Shown: piece after piece, positions 25,494-34,422 of the stretch
How the letters are laid out: each line of letters begins with the position of its first letter
How positions within the stretch are numbered: the stretch's first letter is position 1
Source of the DNA: Khoudiadiopia massiliensis
Lineage (GTDB): Bacteria; Bacillota; Clostridia; Tissierellales; Peptoniphilaceae
Assembly: GCA_900290095.1 (NCBI GenBank)
Contig: OKQS01000001.1
Location: forward strand, 612,431-676,430
Direction: 5' to 3'
DNA: 64,000 bases
Position numbers and translations under genes: made by a program
The notes under the pieces: generated by a model
The model's input: the letters and a program-made list of their open reading frames with translations, nothing else
What the model was told of the DNA's origin: nothing
The model's database searches: none

Positions 25494-26585
25494 TCAATCC
25501 TTGCCTTGGGCCGCTTTTTCCGACATAAGTTCAAGTTTTTTAGTCTGGTCTTCCATTTGAAGCGCTGTTATCATTTCACCAATGTCCCCGTCCAAAAACT
25601 CCTGGAGCTTATAGATGGTTCTGTTTATCCTGTGATCGGTGATACGGCCCTGCTGGAAATTATATGTCCTGATCCTCTCGGACCTGTCCCCGCTTCCAAC
25701 CTGGCTTTTTCTCTCTTCCGACAATTCCTTTTGTTGGTCTTCCAACTCTTTTTCATATAGCCTGGCCCTTAAAACATTCATGGCCTTGGCCTTGTTCTTT
25801 AATTGACTTTTTTCATCCTGGCAGGTGACCACGATTCCTGTCGGCTCATGGGTAATTCTTACTGCCGAGTCTGTCGTGTTGACGCACTGGCCTCCGTGGC
25901 CTGTGGCCCTGAAAACATCTATTCTGAGATCTGACGGATCTATATCTATATCCACATCTTCAGCCTCGGGCAAAACCGCAACCGTAGCGGTGGATGTCTG
26001 GATCCTGCCTGATGACTCAGTCTCAGGCACTCTTTGAACCCTGTGCACCCCCGATTCATATTTCATTTTAGAATAGGCCCCTTCTCCTTTTATCATGAAG
26101 ACGGCCTCTCTCATTCCTCCTATTCCCTGGGCCTGCATATCGATTTCTTCAGTCTGATAGCCCTCTTTGTCGGCAAACATATGGTACATGCGATAAAGGT
26201 CTCCGGCAAAGAGCCCGGCTTCGTCTCCTCCTGCCCCGGCCCTGATCTCGACAATTACATTCTTGTAGTCGTTAGGGTCCTTGGGAACAAGCAGGAACTT
26301 TAATTCATTGGCAAGTTTTTCCGCCTGCTCTTCTTTTTCCGCCAGGTCGGCCTCAAGCATTTCTTTCATCTCAGGGTCATCAGCCTCTTTTAGCAATTCC
26401 CTGTTTTCTTGGGCCCCTTGAAGGGCTTCCTCATATTTCTTATAGCAGTCGGCCACAGGTTTGAGCTCTACATACTTCCGGTTGAATTTCTTCCACTCAT
26501 TTATGTCGCTCAAAAGCTCGGGATCTGCCAATTTAATTTCCATATCCCTGATTTTCTCATCTATGTTTTTTAAGTTGTCAAACAC
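25494..26585 (-). CDS. prfA: Peptide chain release factor 1
   Basis: Recognises UAA and UAG stops and triggers peptide release. The codon-recognition tripeptide is PET (RVQRVPETESSGR, the RF1 PxT site), and the GGQ release motif is in RATGHGGQCVNTTDSAVR. 363 residues from the GTG at 26585: GGAGG lies five bases upstream, while the TTG ten codons earlier has none. It overlaps the prmC stop by eight bases, matching the common prmC/prfA pairing, as PrmC methylates the GGQ glutamine. Confidence 0.96.
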   Translation of the reverse strand: MFDNLKNIDEKIRDMEIKLADPELLSDINEWKKFNRKYVELKPVADCYKKYEEALQGAQENRELLKEADDPEMKEMLEADLAEKEEQAEKLANELKFLLVPKDPNDYKNVIVEIRAGAGGDEAGLFAGDLYRMYHMFADKEGYQTEEIDMQAQGIGGMREAVFMIKGEGAYSKMKYESGVHRVQRVPETESSGRIQTSTATVAVLPEAEDVDIDIDPSDLRIDVFRATGHGGQCVNTTDSAVRITHEPTGIVVTCQDEKSQLKNKAKAMNVLRARLYEKELEDQQKELSEERKSQVGSGDRSERIRTYNFQQGRITDHRINRTIYKLQEFLDGDIGEMITALQMEDQTKKLELMSEKAAQGKD

Positions 26586-27414
26586 AGAAACCTCCCCGAG
26601 TTTTCCACTCCGCAAAAATCATTCTGTCTCTATTGTTATAGTCTTTCAATATTTCAATGTTTTCAAAGGATTGACTCTCAAGCATGGCACTGATATCCCG
26701 GGCCTGGTCTTGGCCTATTTCCAGCCCTATCCTGCCCCCGTCTTTAAGACGGCAAGCCGCCTGACTTATTAGCCGCCTGTATACTGCCAATCCTCTTTCT
26801 TCTGCAAAAAGGGCTTCTTGAGGCTCATAGTCAAGCTCCCTCTGCAAATTTCCCTTTTCAGCATAATCTATGTAGGGTGGGTTGGATACTATCCAATCAA
26901 CTTTTTGCTTTATTGGCTCCAGCAAATCACCCATTGTCCATTGTACCATTTTATCTCTGAAAAATAACTTTTCATTTTCCCGGGCCAGGTCCAAGGCGGG
27001 TCCCGATATGTCTGATCCGATTAATTTCTCCGGCATCTTGCCCGATTCCAAGGACTCCAGGGCCAGGCTCAGAACAATGGCACCGCTTCCGGTTCCGACG
27101 TCCACAAGAATCTTTCCTTCGATCCCCCTCTTAAGAACCTCCTCGACCAATCTCTCAGTCTCGGGACGGGGTATGAGGGCCCTTTCATCCACTTTAAAGG
27201 TCCTGCCGTAAAAATCCCACTTTCCAAGGCAATATTGGAGGGGCCTGCCCTTTGCCCTGTCTTTTAGGATCCGCTTGAAAGTCTCCTCTTCCTCAGCCGA
27301 CAGGTCCCTGTCCAGGTTAATGGCCAGCTCCGAAAAAGACAGGTCCCAGGCATATGATAAAAAGTATTTTCCTTCGCCGTCCTTCAGACCATTTATTACA
27401 TCTTTTCCCTTCAT
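26578..27414 (-). CDS. prmC: Release factor glutamine methyltransferase PrmC
   Basis: N5-methylates the glutamine of the GGQ motif in RF1 and RF2. 278 residues: N-terminal helical substrate domain, then a Rossmann methyltransferase with VDVGTGSGAIVLSLAL (SAM-binding motif I) and the catalytic IVSNPPYIDY (NPPY). It begins after the rpmE terminator and overlaps prfA, its substrate gene, by eight bases. Confidence 0.96.
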   Translation of the reverse strand: MKGKDVINGLKDGEGKYFLSYAWDLSFSELAINLDRDLSAEEEETFKRILKDRAKGRPLQYCLGKWDFYGRTFKVDERALIPRPETERLVEEVLKRGIEGKILVDVGTGSGAIVLSLALESLESGKMPEKLIGSDISGPALDLARENEKLFFRDKMVQWTMGDLLEPIKQKVDWIVSNPPYIDYAEKGNLQRELDYEPQEALFAEERGLAVYRRLISQAACRLKDGGRIGLEIGQDQARDISAMLESQSFENIEILKDYNNRDRMIFAEWKTRGGFCV

Positions 27415-27469
27415 CTATCCCTCACCACCTTAATTTTTCTGCCCCCGGAAGTAAAAACGTTTTATGCAT

Positions 27470-27491
27470 AAAAAAAGCCGGCAGGGCCGGC
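27470..27491 (-). terminator. Terminator of rpmE
   Basis: Minus-strand hairpin GCCGGC-CCT-GCCGGC (6-bp perfect GC stem) followed by seven T residues, eight bases after the L31 stop. Confidence 0.92.
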
Positions 27492-27498
27492 GATTTTA

Positions 27499-27702
27499 TT
27501 AGTCCAAGTTGTATTTCTTCTTGAAGCGCTCCACACGGCCGCCTCTCTCGTGGCTCTTCTGCTTACCTGTATAGAAAGGATGGCATGATGAGCATACTTC
27601 GACGCGCAGCTCTTTTTTTGTTGAGCCGGTTGTGAAAGTATTTCCGCAAGCACATGTAACCTTTGCATCTTCATAGAATTCCGGTTGAATATCCTTCTGC
27701 AA
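27499..27702 (-). CDS. rpmE: 50S ribosomal protein L31 (zinc form)
   Basis: 67 residues. Cysteines in VTCACGNTF and [15 protein letters not shown] give the zinc-binding (C+) form, as opposed to the zinc-free YkgM/RpmE2 type. I start at the TTG at 27702, giving MQKDIQPEF, which aligns with the usual MKKDIHPEY; AGAGG lies eight bases before it, and the longer GTG frame overlaps that site. It has its own promoter and terminator. Confidence 0.95.
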   Translation of the reverse strand: MQKDIQPEFYEDAKVTCACGNTFTTGSTKKELRVEVCSSCHPFYTGKQKSHERGGRVERFKKKYNLD

Positions 27703-27773
27703 TGCGATCACCTCTTCTCCGTAAATTTAAAAGCCCTTTCGAGCCTGTTCGCCTTATTTTGAATAGCCTAAAA

Positions 27774-27802
27774 AGTATAGCACGAAATAAAATTTCTTGC
27801 AA
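27774..27802 (-). promoter_or_regulatory. Sigma-A promoter of rpmE (extended -10)
   Basis: Minus strand: -35 TTGCAA (27797-27802), 17-base spacer ending GTGC, -10 TATACT (27774-27779). The TGC before the -10 makes it an extended type. Confidence 0.75.
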
Positions 27803-27816
27803 ACTCAAGTTTATGA

Positions 27817-28503
27817 CTATAGGTCGAAAATCGCCCCCAGGGCCCTGAAGAATATCTTGAGCTCATTTAAGAATGAAAAATTCTCTATATCATACAGGTT
27901 GTATTCCATCTTTTTGGGCAGAATTTCCTTAATATAGTATGTATCCGTATCTTCCACTTCCTTAAGCAGGTCGGCCTCGTGTTTGAATTCTATAGCGGCT
28001 GAGGAAAGCATGCCGGCCCTCGTGAGCAAGGTTGCATACATGACCTTGTCATATTTATCCACCATGGCAGGCACTTCCGGACGAGTCCCTATTAGGCTCA
28101 TATCCCCGATCAGAACATTAATCAGTTGGGGAAATTCATCAAGACGGAAGCGGCGGAGGAAATGACCTATTCCTGTTACCCGGGGATCATTGTCTACTGT
28201 AACGCTTGAGCCTATTTTATCGGCATCCACCACCATGGTCCTGAATTTCAAAATCTTGAATTCCCTGCCATAGCGAGTCACCCTGGTCTGCCTGTAGAAA
28301 AGTGGCCCCTTTGATCCTAATTTTATGATGATGGCCGTTATCAAAATAATCGGTGAGACCAGGACCAGGGCAAGGGCTGAAAGAACTATATCCATAAGTC
28401 TTTTAAAAAACAAATAGACTCTTTTTTTAGCCACTTTCCTGTAATAAGGCCTTACCTCATCATTTCTCATAAAATCAGGCAGGTCTCTAAATTTCCTAAT
28501 CAT
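27817..28503 (-). CDS. Initiating sugar-1-phosphate transferase (monotopic phosphoglycosyl transferase)
   Basis: Transfers a sugar-1-phosphate from a UDP-sugar to undecaprenyl phosphate, the first membrane step of repeat-unit assembly. 228 residues, the small PglC-like form with one re-entrant helix (MDIVLSALALVLVSPIILI) and no extra transmembrane domain. Conserved core: LKFRTM, the catalytic Asp-Glu in RRFRLDEFPQLINVL, and GTRPEVP. It overlaps the aminotransferase by four bases and is the last gene of the polysaccharide locus. With a dehydratase and aminotransferase just upstream, its substrate is likely a UDP-4-amino-4,6-dideoxy sugar (inference). Confidence 0.9.
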   Translation of the reverse strand: MIRKFRDLPDFMRNDEVRPYYRKVAKKRVYLFFKRLMDIVLSALALVLVSPIILITAIIIKLGSKGPLFYRQTRVTRYGREFKILKFRTMVVDADKIGSSVTVDNDPRVTGIGHFLRRFRLDEFPQLINVLIGDMSLIGTRPEVPAMVDKYDKVMYATLLTRAGMLSSAAIEFKHEADLLKEVEDTDTYYIKEILPKKMEYNLYDIENFSFLNELKIFFRALGAIFDL

Positions 28504-29714
28504 GACAATTCCTTGACCACTTCTCCTACAGACTCGATTATATATTCAACATCTTCATCTGACAAAAGGGTGTGCAGGGGCAGGGTCACCTCGTCAATAT
28601 AGTATTTATATGAATTTGGATAGTCTTCAATCTTGTACCCCATATTCTTGTATGCTGTCATCATGGGCAAGGGTTTGTAGTGGACATTGCAGGCCACTCC
28701 ACGCTCAGCCATCTTGATAATAAACTCATTTCTCTTTTTCACATCATGGAAATTGAGTCTCAGAAGGTAGAGGTGGGCTGAGGAGCTGAAGTCTTTTCCG
28801 TCATGTTTAAGGGATTTGAGACCCAGGCCTTCCACAAGAGCCTTGTCATACCTGGCACAGATGTTGTGCCTCCTGGCTTCTATCTGATCATATCTCTTAA
28901 GCTGTGAAAGTCCGAGTCCGGCCTGGATATCAGTCATATTGCACTTATATCCCGGCATGACAATGTCATATTCCCAAGCCCCGGGCTTGTTTTTGGCCAA
29001 GGCGTCCTTTGACTGACCGTGTAGTGAAAGAAGCTGGAATTCTTTATATATTTCATCATGGGTCCAAGGCAGGCCTTTTCTCCAAGCCACACAGCCTCCC
29101 TCAGCTGTTGTCAGGTTCTTGACCGCATGGAAGGAGAAGGTTGAAAAATCTGCAACAGATCCCGCCTTCCTGCCCTTCCTTGAAGCTCCAAGTGAATGGG
29201 CGCAATCAGCTGTTATGGCTATCCTGCCAAGAGCTTTTTGACGGTCGTTTGAGGGCTTGAAAAGGTCTTTTTTCCCTTCAACTATCTTAAAAATCTCATC
29301 ATAGTTTTCCATGTGTCCGGCCAAGTCCACAGGGACTATAGCTTTGGTTTTCTCATTTATAGCTGCTTCCAGAGCCTTTAAATCCATGCGGAGGCTGTCC
29401 TCCTCGATGTCGACAAAAACCGGCTTGGCTCCAACATGACAAACCGGTGAAGCCGAGGCTGTGTAGGTGTATGCCGGAACGATCACTTCATCTCCGGGTC
29501 CGATTCCCAAGAAGTGGAGGGTCAGCTCCATGGCTGCCGTACAGGAATTCAGTGCCACCACACCGTCACACTCCATAAATGAAGTCAATTCTTTTTCAAA
29601 CTCTTTTACCTTGGGTCCTGTGGTGATCCAACCCGACTTCAGTGCATCTATAACATTTGCTATGTCTTCTTCTCTGATATCCGGTGGAGAAAAAGATATC
29701 TGCTTCTTATTCAT
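28500..29714 (-). CDS. DegT/DnrJ/EryC1-family sugar aminotransferase
   Basis: PLP enzyme that aminates 4-keto-6-deoxy nucleotide sugars. 404 residues. It has NVIDALKSGWITTGPKVKEFE, the cofactor region VALNSCTAAMEL, and the PLP lysine in TFSFHAVKNLTTAEGGCV, as in PglE/WbpE-type enzymes. It overlaps the upstream dehydratase by eight bases, so dehydratase and aminotransferase are translated together. No N-acetyltransferase of the PglD type follows, so the 4-amino group may stay free (inference). Confidence 0.9.
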   Translation of the reverse strand: MNKKQISFSPPDIREEDIANVIDALKSGWITTGPKVKEFEKELTSFMECDGVVALNSCTAAMELTLHFLGIGPGDEVIVPAYTYTASASPVCHVGAKPVFVDIEEDSLRMDLKALEAAINEKTKAIVPVDLAGHMENYDEIFKIVEGKKDLFKPSNDRQKALGRIAITADCAHSLGASRKGRKAGSVADFSTFSFHAVKNLTTAEGGCVAWRKGLPWTHDEIYKEFQLLSLHGQSKDALAKNKPGAWEYDIVMPGYKCNMTDIQAGLGLSQLKRYDQIEARRHNICARYDKALVEGLGLKSLKHDGKDFSSSAHLYLLRLNFHDVKKRNEFIIKMAERGVACNVHYKPLPMMTAYKNMGYKIEDYPNSYKYYIDEVTLPLHTLLSDEDVEYIIESVGEVVKELS

Positions 29715-31665
29715 TTTTGTCCTCCTTGAGCATTTTCATACCCTGTTCGTTGCTGACCCCACCATGCTTTTTGCGATATTCTGCATAGTCTTCGGGGATC
29801 CCGTTTATGGATATTTTAAAATTCGGGACGAAGAAGCTGAGCCAATCCCTGGCATCATCCGTTTCATCATATATTGCCTTGTTTAAATCCGGAAGGTACT
29901 TGTAAAACCTCTCAGAATCAAAATCTATCGGATGTCCTATCATTATTCTCTTATTGGGAGTGGTCTGAAGCCCCTCTTCGTCCATAAGAACCTCTTCATA
30001 GAGCTTTTCTCCCGGTCTCAGACCTGTAAACTCTATTTTTATATCCTCATCCGGCCTATAGCCTGAAAGACTTATGAGGTTTTTGGCCATGTCCAAAATT
30101 TTTATCGGCTGCCCCATATCGAGTATGAAAATTTCCCCGCCCTCAGCATAGGATCCGGCCTGCAAGACCAGTGAGACCGCCTCAGGTATGGTCATAAAAT
30201 ACCTTACTATGTCGGGATGGGTGACCGTTACCGGACCGCCTTCTTCAATCTGCTTTTTGAATAAGGGAATAACCGATCCGTTCGACCCTAAAACATTGCC
30301 GAACCTGACTGCCACGAACTCCGTTTTTGACTTCTCATCAAAAGACTGTATGACCATCTCGCACATGCGCTTGGTCGCTCCCATAACTGAAGTGGGATTT
30401 ACAGCCTTATCCGTTGAAATAAGGACAAAACGCTTAACTCCGCACTTGTCGGCCGCCTTGGCAGTATTATAAGTGCCGAAAACATTGTTCTTTATGGCCT
30501 CGTTGGGGCTCACCTCCATGAGGGGAACGTGTTTATGGGCAGCTGCGTGGTAGACAATATCAGGCTTTTCCGCCTCCATTATGGTCAAAAGCCTCTCGTA
30601 GTTCCTCACAGATCCTATTAGGACCAGGAGGTTGAGGTCGGGATACTTTCTCTCCAACTCCATCTGGATGGCATAGGCATTATTTTCATATATATCGAAG
30701 ATTATCAATTTTTTGGGGCTGAAATTGACCACCTGCCGGCAGATCTCAGAACCTATTGTTCCGCCGCCTCCGGTAACCATGACGATTTTGTCCCTTATGT
30801 ACTCACCGATCTGGTCGGTATCCACCTTTACCGGCTCCCTGCCCAAAAGGTCTTCAAGATCAACACTCCTAAGCTTTGAAACCGAAACTTCCCCGCTTAT
30901 AATCTGGTACATTCCCGGTAGAATCTTCAATTTACAAGAGGTCTTCTTGCAATATTCCAGTATATTCATCCTGTCGTCGGTATCCAGCGAGGGTATGGCT
31001 ATGACAATTTCGCGAATTTTCAGCTCTTTTGCAAGGGGAATAATTTGGTCCCTGCCCCCGTAAATTTTGACCCCCTCAAGGTATGACCCTTTCTTCTGTG
31101 GATTATCATCGATTATGGCCAAAACTTTATTATCCAAGCGGTCGGAAACGTTCATCTCGTGGATTATGGACTTGCCGGCTTCCCCGGCTCCGATTACCAT
31201 GGTGTTTCTCCACTTTGTGTGCTCATTCATTCTGATTATCTTGTTCTCTATGACCTTGGTAAAACGATAGAAATACCTTTGGAAGGAAACCAGGATTACC
31301 AGAATAAAATATTCAATTAAGAAGTAACCGCCGGGCAGCCAGACCTCGTCAATCATTTTTCTACTTATTAAGAAATGAGCCAGGCTGAAGAAAAAGACGG
31401 CTATAGGAATTCTTATGAACTCCTGGATGCCCGCATAACTCCACATATCCCTGTATAGCCTGAAGATGAAGAAAATAACTATTGCCAATAGGGTGAAAAT
31501 GGGAGCTGTCGGCAGCATCTGCATTGACATATTGTAGGGTATGGCTGTGTATCTGAAATCGAAACGAACCCAGATTGACCCGAAATAGGCTATATTGATA
31601 ACCAATATATCCCATATAATGGTCGCTATAATCCTTCCCTTAATATGTTCAAAAAATTTTTTCAT
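29707..31665 (-). CDS. Membrane UDP-sugar 4,6-dehydratase (CapD/PglF family)
   Basis: 652 residues. Four N-terminal transmembrane helices (about residues 11-130), a first NAD-binding domain (VIGAGEAGKSIIHEM), then the SDR catalytic domain with MVTGGGGTIGSEICRQV and the active-site region LISTDKAVNPTSVMGATKR. In CapD/PglF-type enzymes Met takes the place of the usual SDR Tyr, as here. It oxidises and dehydrates UDP-GlcNAc-type sugars to the 4-keto-6-deoxy form used by the next gene. It overlaps its neighbours on both sides by a few bases, showing one operon. Confidence 0.9.
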   Translation of the reverse strand: MKKFFEHIKGRIIATIIWDILVINIAYFGSIWVRFDFRYTAIPYNMSMQMLPTAPIFTLLAIVIFFIFRLYRDMWSYAGIQEFIRIPIAVFFFSLAHFLISRKMIDEVWLPGGYFLIEYFILVILVSFQRYFYRFTKVIENKIIRMNEHTKWRNTMVIGAGEAGKSIIHEMNVSDRLDNKVLAIIDDNPQKKGSYLEGVKIYGGRDQIIPLAKELKIREIVIAIPSLDTDDRMNILEYCKKTSCKLKILPGMYQIISGEVSVSKLRSVDLEDLLGREPVKVDTDQIGEYIRDKIVMVTGGGGTIGSEICRQVVNFSPKKLIIFDIYENNAYAIQMELERKYPDLNLLVLIGSVRNYERLLTIMEAEKPDIVYHAAAHKHVPLMEVSPNEAIKNNVFGTYNTAKAADKCGVKRFVLISTDKAVNPTSVMGATKRMCEMVIQSFDEKSKTEFVAVRFGNVLGSNGSVIPLFKKQIEEGGPVTVTHPDIVRYFMTIPEAVSLVLQAGSYAEGGEIFILDMGQPIKILDMAKNLISLSGYRPDEDIKIEFTGLRPGEKLYEEVLMDEEGLQTTPNKRIMIGHPIDFDSERFYKYLPDLNKAIYDETDDARDWLSFFVPNFKISINGIPEDYAEYRKKHGGVSNEQGMKMLKEDKNE

Positions 31666-32915
31666 GATATGGCTCCTGTTAGGATCTTTTCCAAAACTTT
31701 GCTCAGGTATTTAAAATCAAAATCTTTGACAACTTCTCTCATATTTTTCTTTATTTCAGCCCTCTCCTCCGGTGTCCATGAAAGGGCCTTTTCTATGGCT
31801 TTGGCTATGGTCTCCGGCCTCTGATCAGGGCACTCTATACCGCAATTGTCCTCTCTGACAATGGAATAGCCGCTTTTTACCGTTGATAAAACAGGGGCCC
31901 CCGATGCCAGGTATTCAAAAAGCTTGTTATTTGAAGTGCCGAAACGCACAAGTCCGACAGCCTCGTGGTGCATTAGAGTCATGTCGGCCCTGCTCAATAT
32001 TGAAGGGATCTCCTTCTTGCTGACCCTTCCCTTGAACTTGAAATTTTCAAGCCCTCTCTGCCTGACCTCCCTCTCAAGCTTGTCCCTTTCCGGCCCTGCT
32101 CCATAGAAAAAGAAGCGGACTTGGGGGAACTTGTTCCTGATAAGGTCGGCAGTTTTTATAATTATATCTATATGGTAAATGCTCCTAATTGAGCCGGTAT
32201 AAACAATCTTGAAGGTCTCGGGATCATCCAGGTCCGGATCCTCATAATGACATGACTCCAGGAATTCATAGAACTCATCAAGGTCAACCCCGTTATTTAT
32301 ATAATATATCTTGTCAAGATCGACATCTGTCCAGCCCATGTCCTCCACATAATCCTTGCCACCCTCAATGGTGAAGATAGAGGCGGCGCTGTTACGGTGA
32401 GCCTTGTGCTGGCAATGCTCCAGGAATTTTATTGCCGGTATGATCGGGGAATACTTTCCGAAATGCCCGTATTCTCTGATCGCCATGGGCCAAAGATCCC
32501 TCTCCTCATAGACATATGGTATTCCCAGCTTCTTGGCAAAGGAAAAGGCTCTATAAGGAGCAAATGGTGAAGGAGAAGAAGCATATATGACATCCGGCTT
32601 CTCGCCGGACTTATATAGGGCTTTCATTGCCCTCTTAACATTTCTCGTAAATTGAATTATGTTGAAAATCCGCCTGTAGTCATTCTTTGTATAGGACATT
32701 CCCCTTACAAATGTGTAAGTCACCCCGTCAAAGTCCTTGTCAGCCATTAACTGCCCTTTTTCCACAAAGTTTACCTCTGTGTTGTGGACCTGGCTATCGG
32801 TTATGATCCTGACCCGGTGACCCATTTTTTGCAATTCACGGGCAAAGTAAAAGTGTCTGACCAGGCCGCCCAAACTGGGAGGTATGGCGTTGTTATTTAC
32901 AATCCAGACTCTCAT
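31662..32915 (-). CDS. Glycosyltransferase, GT-B fold (family 4)
   Basis: 417 residues from the ATG at 32915 (MRVWIVNNNAIPP), chosen because AAGGGG lies seven bases upstream; the ATG two codons earlier is too close. The N-terminal acceptor domain opens with the WbuB-like NNNAIPPSLGGLVRHFYFA and the C-terminal nucleotide-sugar domain has IVYTGSIRSIYH and EYLASGAPVLST. No transmembrane helix is seen; it should work at the inner face of the membrane, adding a sugar to the lipid-linked unit. The exact donor and acceptor cannot be inferred. Confidence 0.88.
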   Translation of the reverse strand: MRVWIVNNNAIPPSLGGLVRHFYFARELQKMGHRVRIITDSQVHNTEVNFVEKGQLMADKDFDGVTYTFVRGMSYTKNDYRRIFNIIQFTRNVKRAMKALYKSGEKPDVIYASSPSPFAPYRAFSFAKKLGIPYVYEERDLWPMAIREYGHFGKYSPIIPAIKFLEHCQHKAHRNSAASIFTIEGGKDYVEDMGWTDVDLDKIYYINNGVDLDEFYEFLESCHYEDPDLDDPETFKIVYTGSIRSIYHIDIIIKTADLIRNKFPQVRFFFYGAGPERDKLEREVRQRGLENFKFKGRVSKKEIPSILSRADMTLMHHEAVGLVRFGTSNNKLFEYLASGAPVLSTVKSGYSIVREDNCGIECPDQRPETIAKAIEKALSWTPEERAEIKKNMREVVKDFDFKYLSKVLEKILTGAIS

Positions 32916-32960
32916 TCCCATCCCCTTTATTTATTATCATAAACGTGTACTTCCGTCCTA

Positions 32961-34277
32961 TTAGAGAATATCAACAAAATCGTATTTCTCGGGATTTTCT
33001 ATCGCATGTCTGCTGTCAAAAATCGCCTGAGAGTTTTTAAGGATTTTCTCATAGTCATAGGCCTTGTGGGCTGTTGTTATGACAACTATGTCAGCTTCTT
33101 GAAGTTTTTTCTCAGTTAAGTCATCCAGACCCTTCCAAGTCTTGCCCTCATGTTTGAACTCCTTAATATAGGGATCGAAGAATTCCACATCCCCTCCCCT
33201 CTCTTTAAGGATCTCAAAAACCTTAATGGCCGGGCTCTCTCTGTAGTCGTCAATGTCGTTTTTATAGGCAACTCCCAAAAGAAGGATCTTTGACCCCTTG
33301 ATGGCCTTTTCTCTTTCATTGAGCATGCGGGCCACCCTGTCAACCGTATATTCCGGCATGCGGTCATTTATCATCATGGATGACTCAATCATTGATGTGT
33401 GGAAGCCGTATTCTCTTGCCTTCCATGACAGATAGTAGGGATCCAGGGGTATGCAGTGACCTCCCAGGCCGGGTCCCGGATAAAAGGCCTGGAATCCGTA
33501 GGGCTTAGTCTTGGCGGCATCTACAACTTCCCAGATGGAGATCCCCATCCTGTCGCAGAGCATGGCCAGCTCATTTACCAAACCTATGTTGATATTCCTG
33601 TATGTGTTTTCCAGGATTTTCTCCATTTCGGCCACGGCCGGCGATGATACGGAGTAAACCCCTCCGTCAAGGAAGCTCTCATAAACCTTTTTAATTACTT
33701 CGGTGGCATCCTGTCCAAGGGCTCCGACAACTTTCGGGGTGTTGTGGGTCTTGTATACGGCATTGCCCGGATCCACCCTCTCGGGTGAGAATCCAAGATA
33801 AAATTCCTGACCGCACTTGAGGCCCGATCCTTCTTCCAGAATGGGTTTCAAAAGTTCCTCAGTAGTACCCGGATATGTTGTTGATTCAAGAACAACCGCA
33901 CTTCCGGCCGACAAATACTTTGAAACCGACTCGGTTGAACTTTTAACATAAGAAATATCGGGCTGTTGGTACCTGTCCAGGGGTGTGGGAACGCAGATGG
34001 CAATGAAGTCCATATCTGAAATCAGGCTGAAATCAGTGCTTGCCTTAAGCATGCCTGAGTCAACCATCTCTTTCAGCTCCTCATCCTTAATATCTCCTAT
34101 ATAGTTTTTTCCGCTGTTGACCAGGTCGACTTTTTCACTGACCACGTCAAAACCTATGGTTTTAAAGCCGGCCTTGGCCATTTCAACAGCCAGGGGCAGA
34201 CCGACATAGCCCAGTCCTACGACCGAGCAGGCTATTTCCTTCGCTTCTATTTTTTTCAGCATTTCCTTTTTCATCAT
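32961..34277 (-). CDS. UDP-sugar 6-dehydrogenase (WecC/WbpA/Ugd superfamily)
   Basis: 438 residues. NAD-binding VVGLGYVGLPLAVEMAKAG at the N-terminus, and the catalytic cysteine in GPGLGGHCIPLDPYYLSW. It oxidises the C6 hydroxyl of a UDP-sugar (UDP-GlcNAc, UDP-ManNAc or UDP-Glc) to a uronic acid; the HCIPLDPYYL form is commoner in the N-acetyl-hexosamine group (WbpA/WecC) than in UDP-glucose dehydrogenases. First gene after an extended -10 promoter (34386-34394), within the polysaccharide locus. Confidence 0.9.
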   Translation of the reverse strand: MMKKEMLKKIEAKEIACSVVGLGYVGLPLAVEMAKAGFKTIGFDVVSEKVDLVNSGKNYIGDIKDEELKEMVDSGMLKASTDFSLISDMDFIAICVPTPLDRYQQPDISYVKSSTESVSKYLSAGSAVVLESTTYPGTTEELLKPILEEGSGLKCGQEFYLGFSPERVDPGNAVYKTHNTPKVVGALGQDATEVIKKVYESFLDGGVYSVSSPAVAEMEKILENTYRNINIGLVNELAMLCDRMGISIWEVVDAAKTKPYGFQAFYPGPGLGGHCIPLDPYYLSWKAREYGFHTSMIESSMMINDRMPEYTVDRVARMLNEREKAIKGSKILLLGVAYKNDIDDYRESPAIKVFEILKERGGDVEFFDPYIKEFKHEGKTWKGLDDLTEKKLQEADIVVITTAHKAYDYEKILKNSQAIFDSRHAIENPEKYDFVDIL

Positions 34278-34292
34278 CGCTATAATCCTTTC

Positions 34293-34308
34293 ATTATCAA
34301 ATGATAAT
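34293..34308. promoter_or_regulatory. Palindrome in the leader of the UDP-sugar dehydrogenase gene
   Basis: Perfect ATTATCA-AA-TGATAAT inverted repeat (7-2-7) between the extended -10 and the start codon. It could be an operator or a small leader hairpin; AT-rich palindromes of this size also occur by chance. Confidence 0.35.
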
Positions 34309-34385
34309 AAATCTCCTATAATATCAGCCGGGCAGTTTTAGAATAAAAGCTTGCGGCCGGCCATATATTCATCTTTAACCTAGCT

Positions 34386-34394
34386 ATTATAGCA
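34386..34394 (-). promoter_or_regulatory. Internal promoter of the polysaccharide locus (extended -10)
   Basis: Minus strand TGCTATAAT, a consensus -10 with the TGn extension, in the 145-base gap between the chain-length gene and the UDP-sugar dehydrogenase gene. No -35 match. It would drive the last five genes of the locus separately from the export genes. Confidence 0.55.
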
Positions 34395-34422
34395 CAACAA
34401 TTCTAACCGTCTAATGTCGGTT

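Noticed and set aside
34293-34308. Operator for a specific regulator of the polysaccharide locus
   Set aside because: The 7-2-7 palindrome is made only of ATTATCA-type bases and matches no regulator I can name; listed as a low-confidence feature only.
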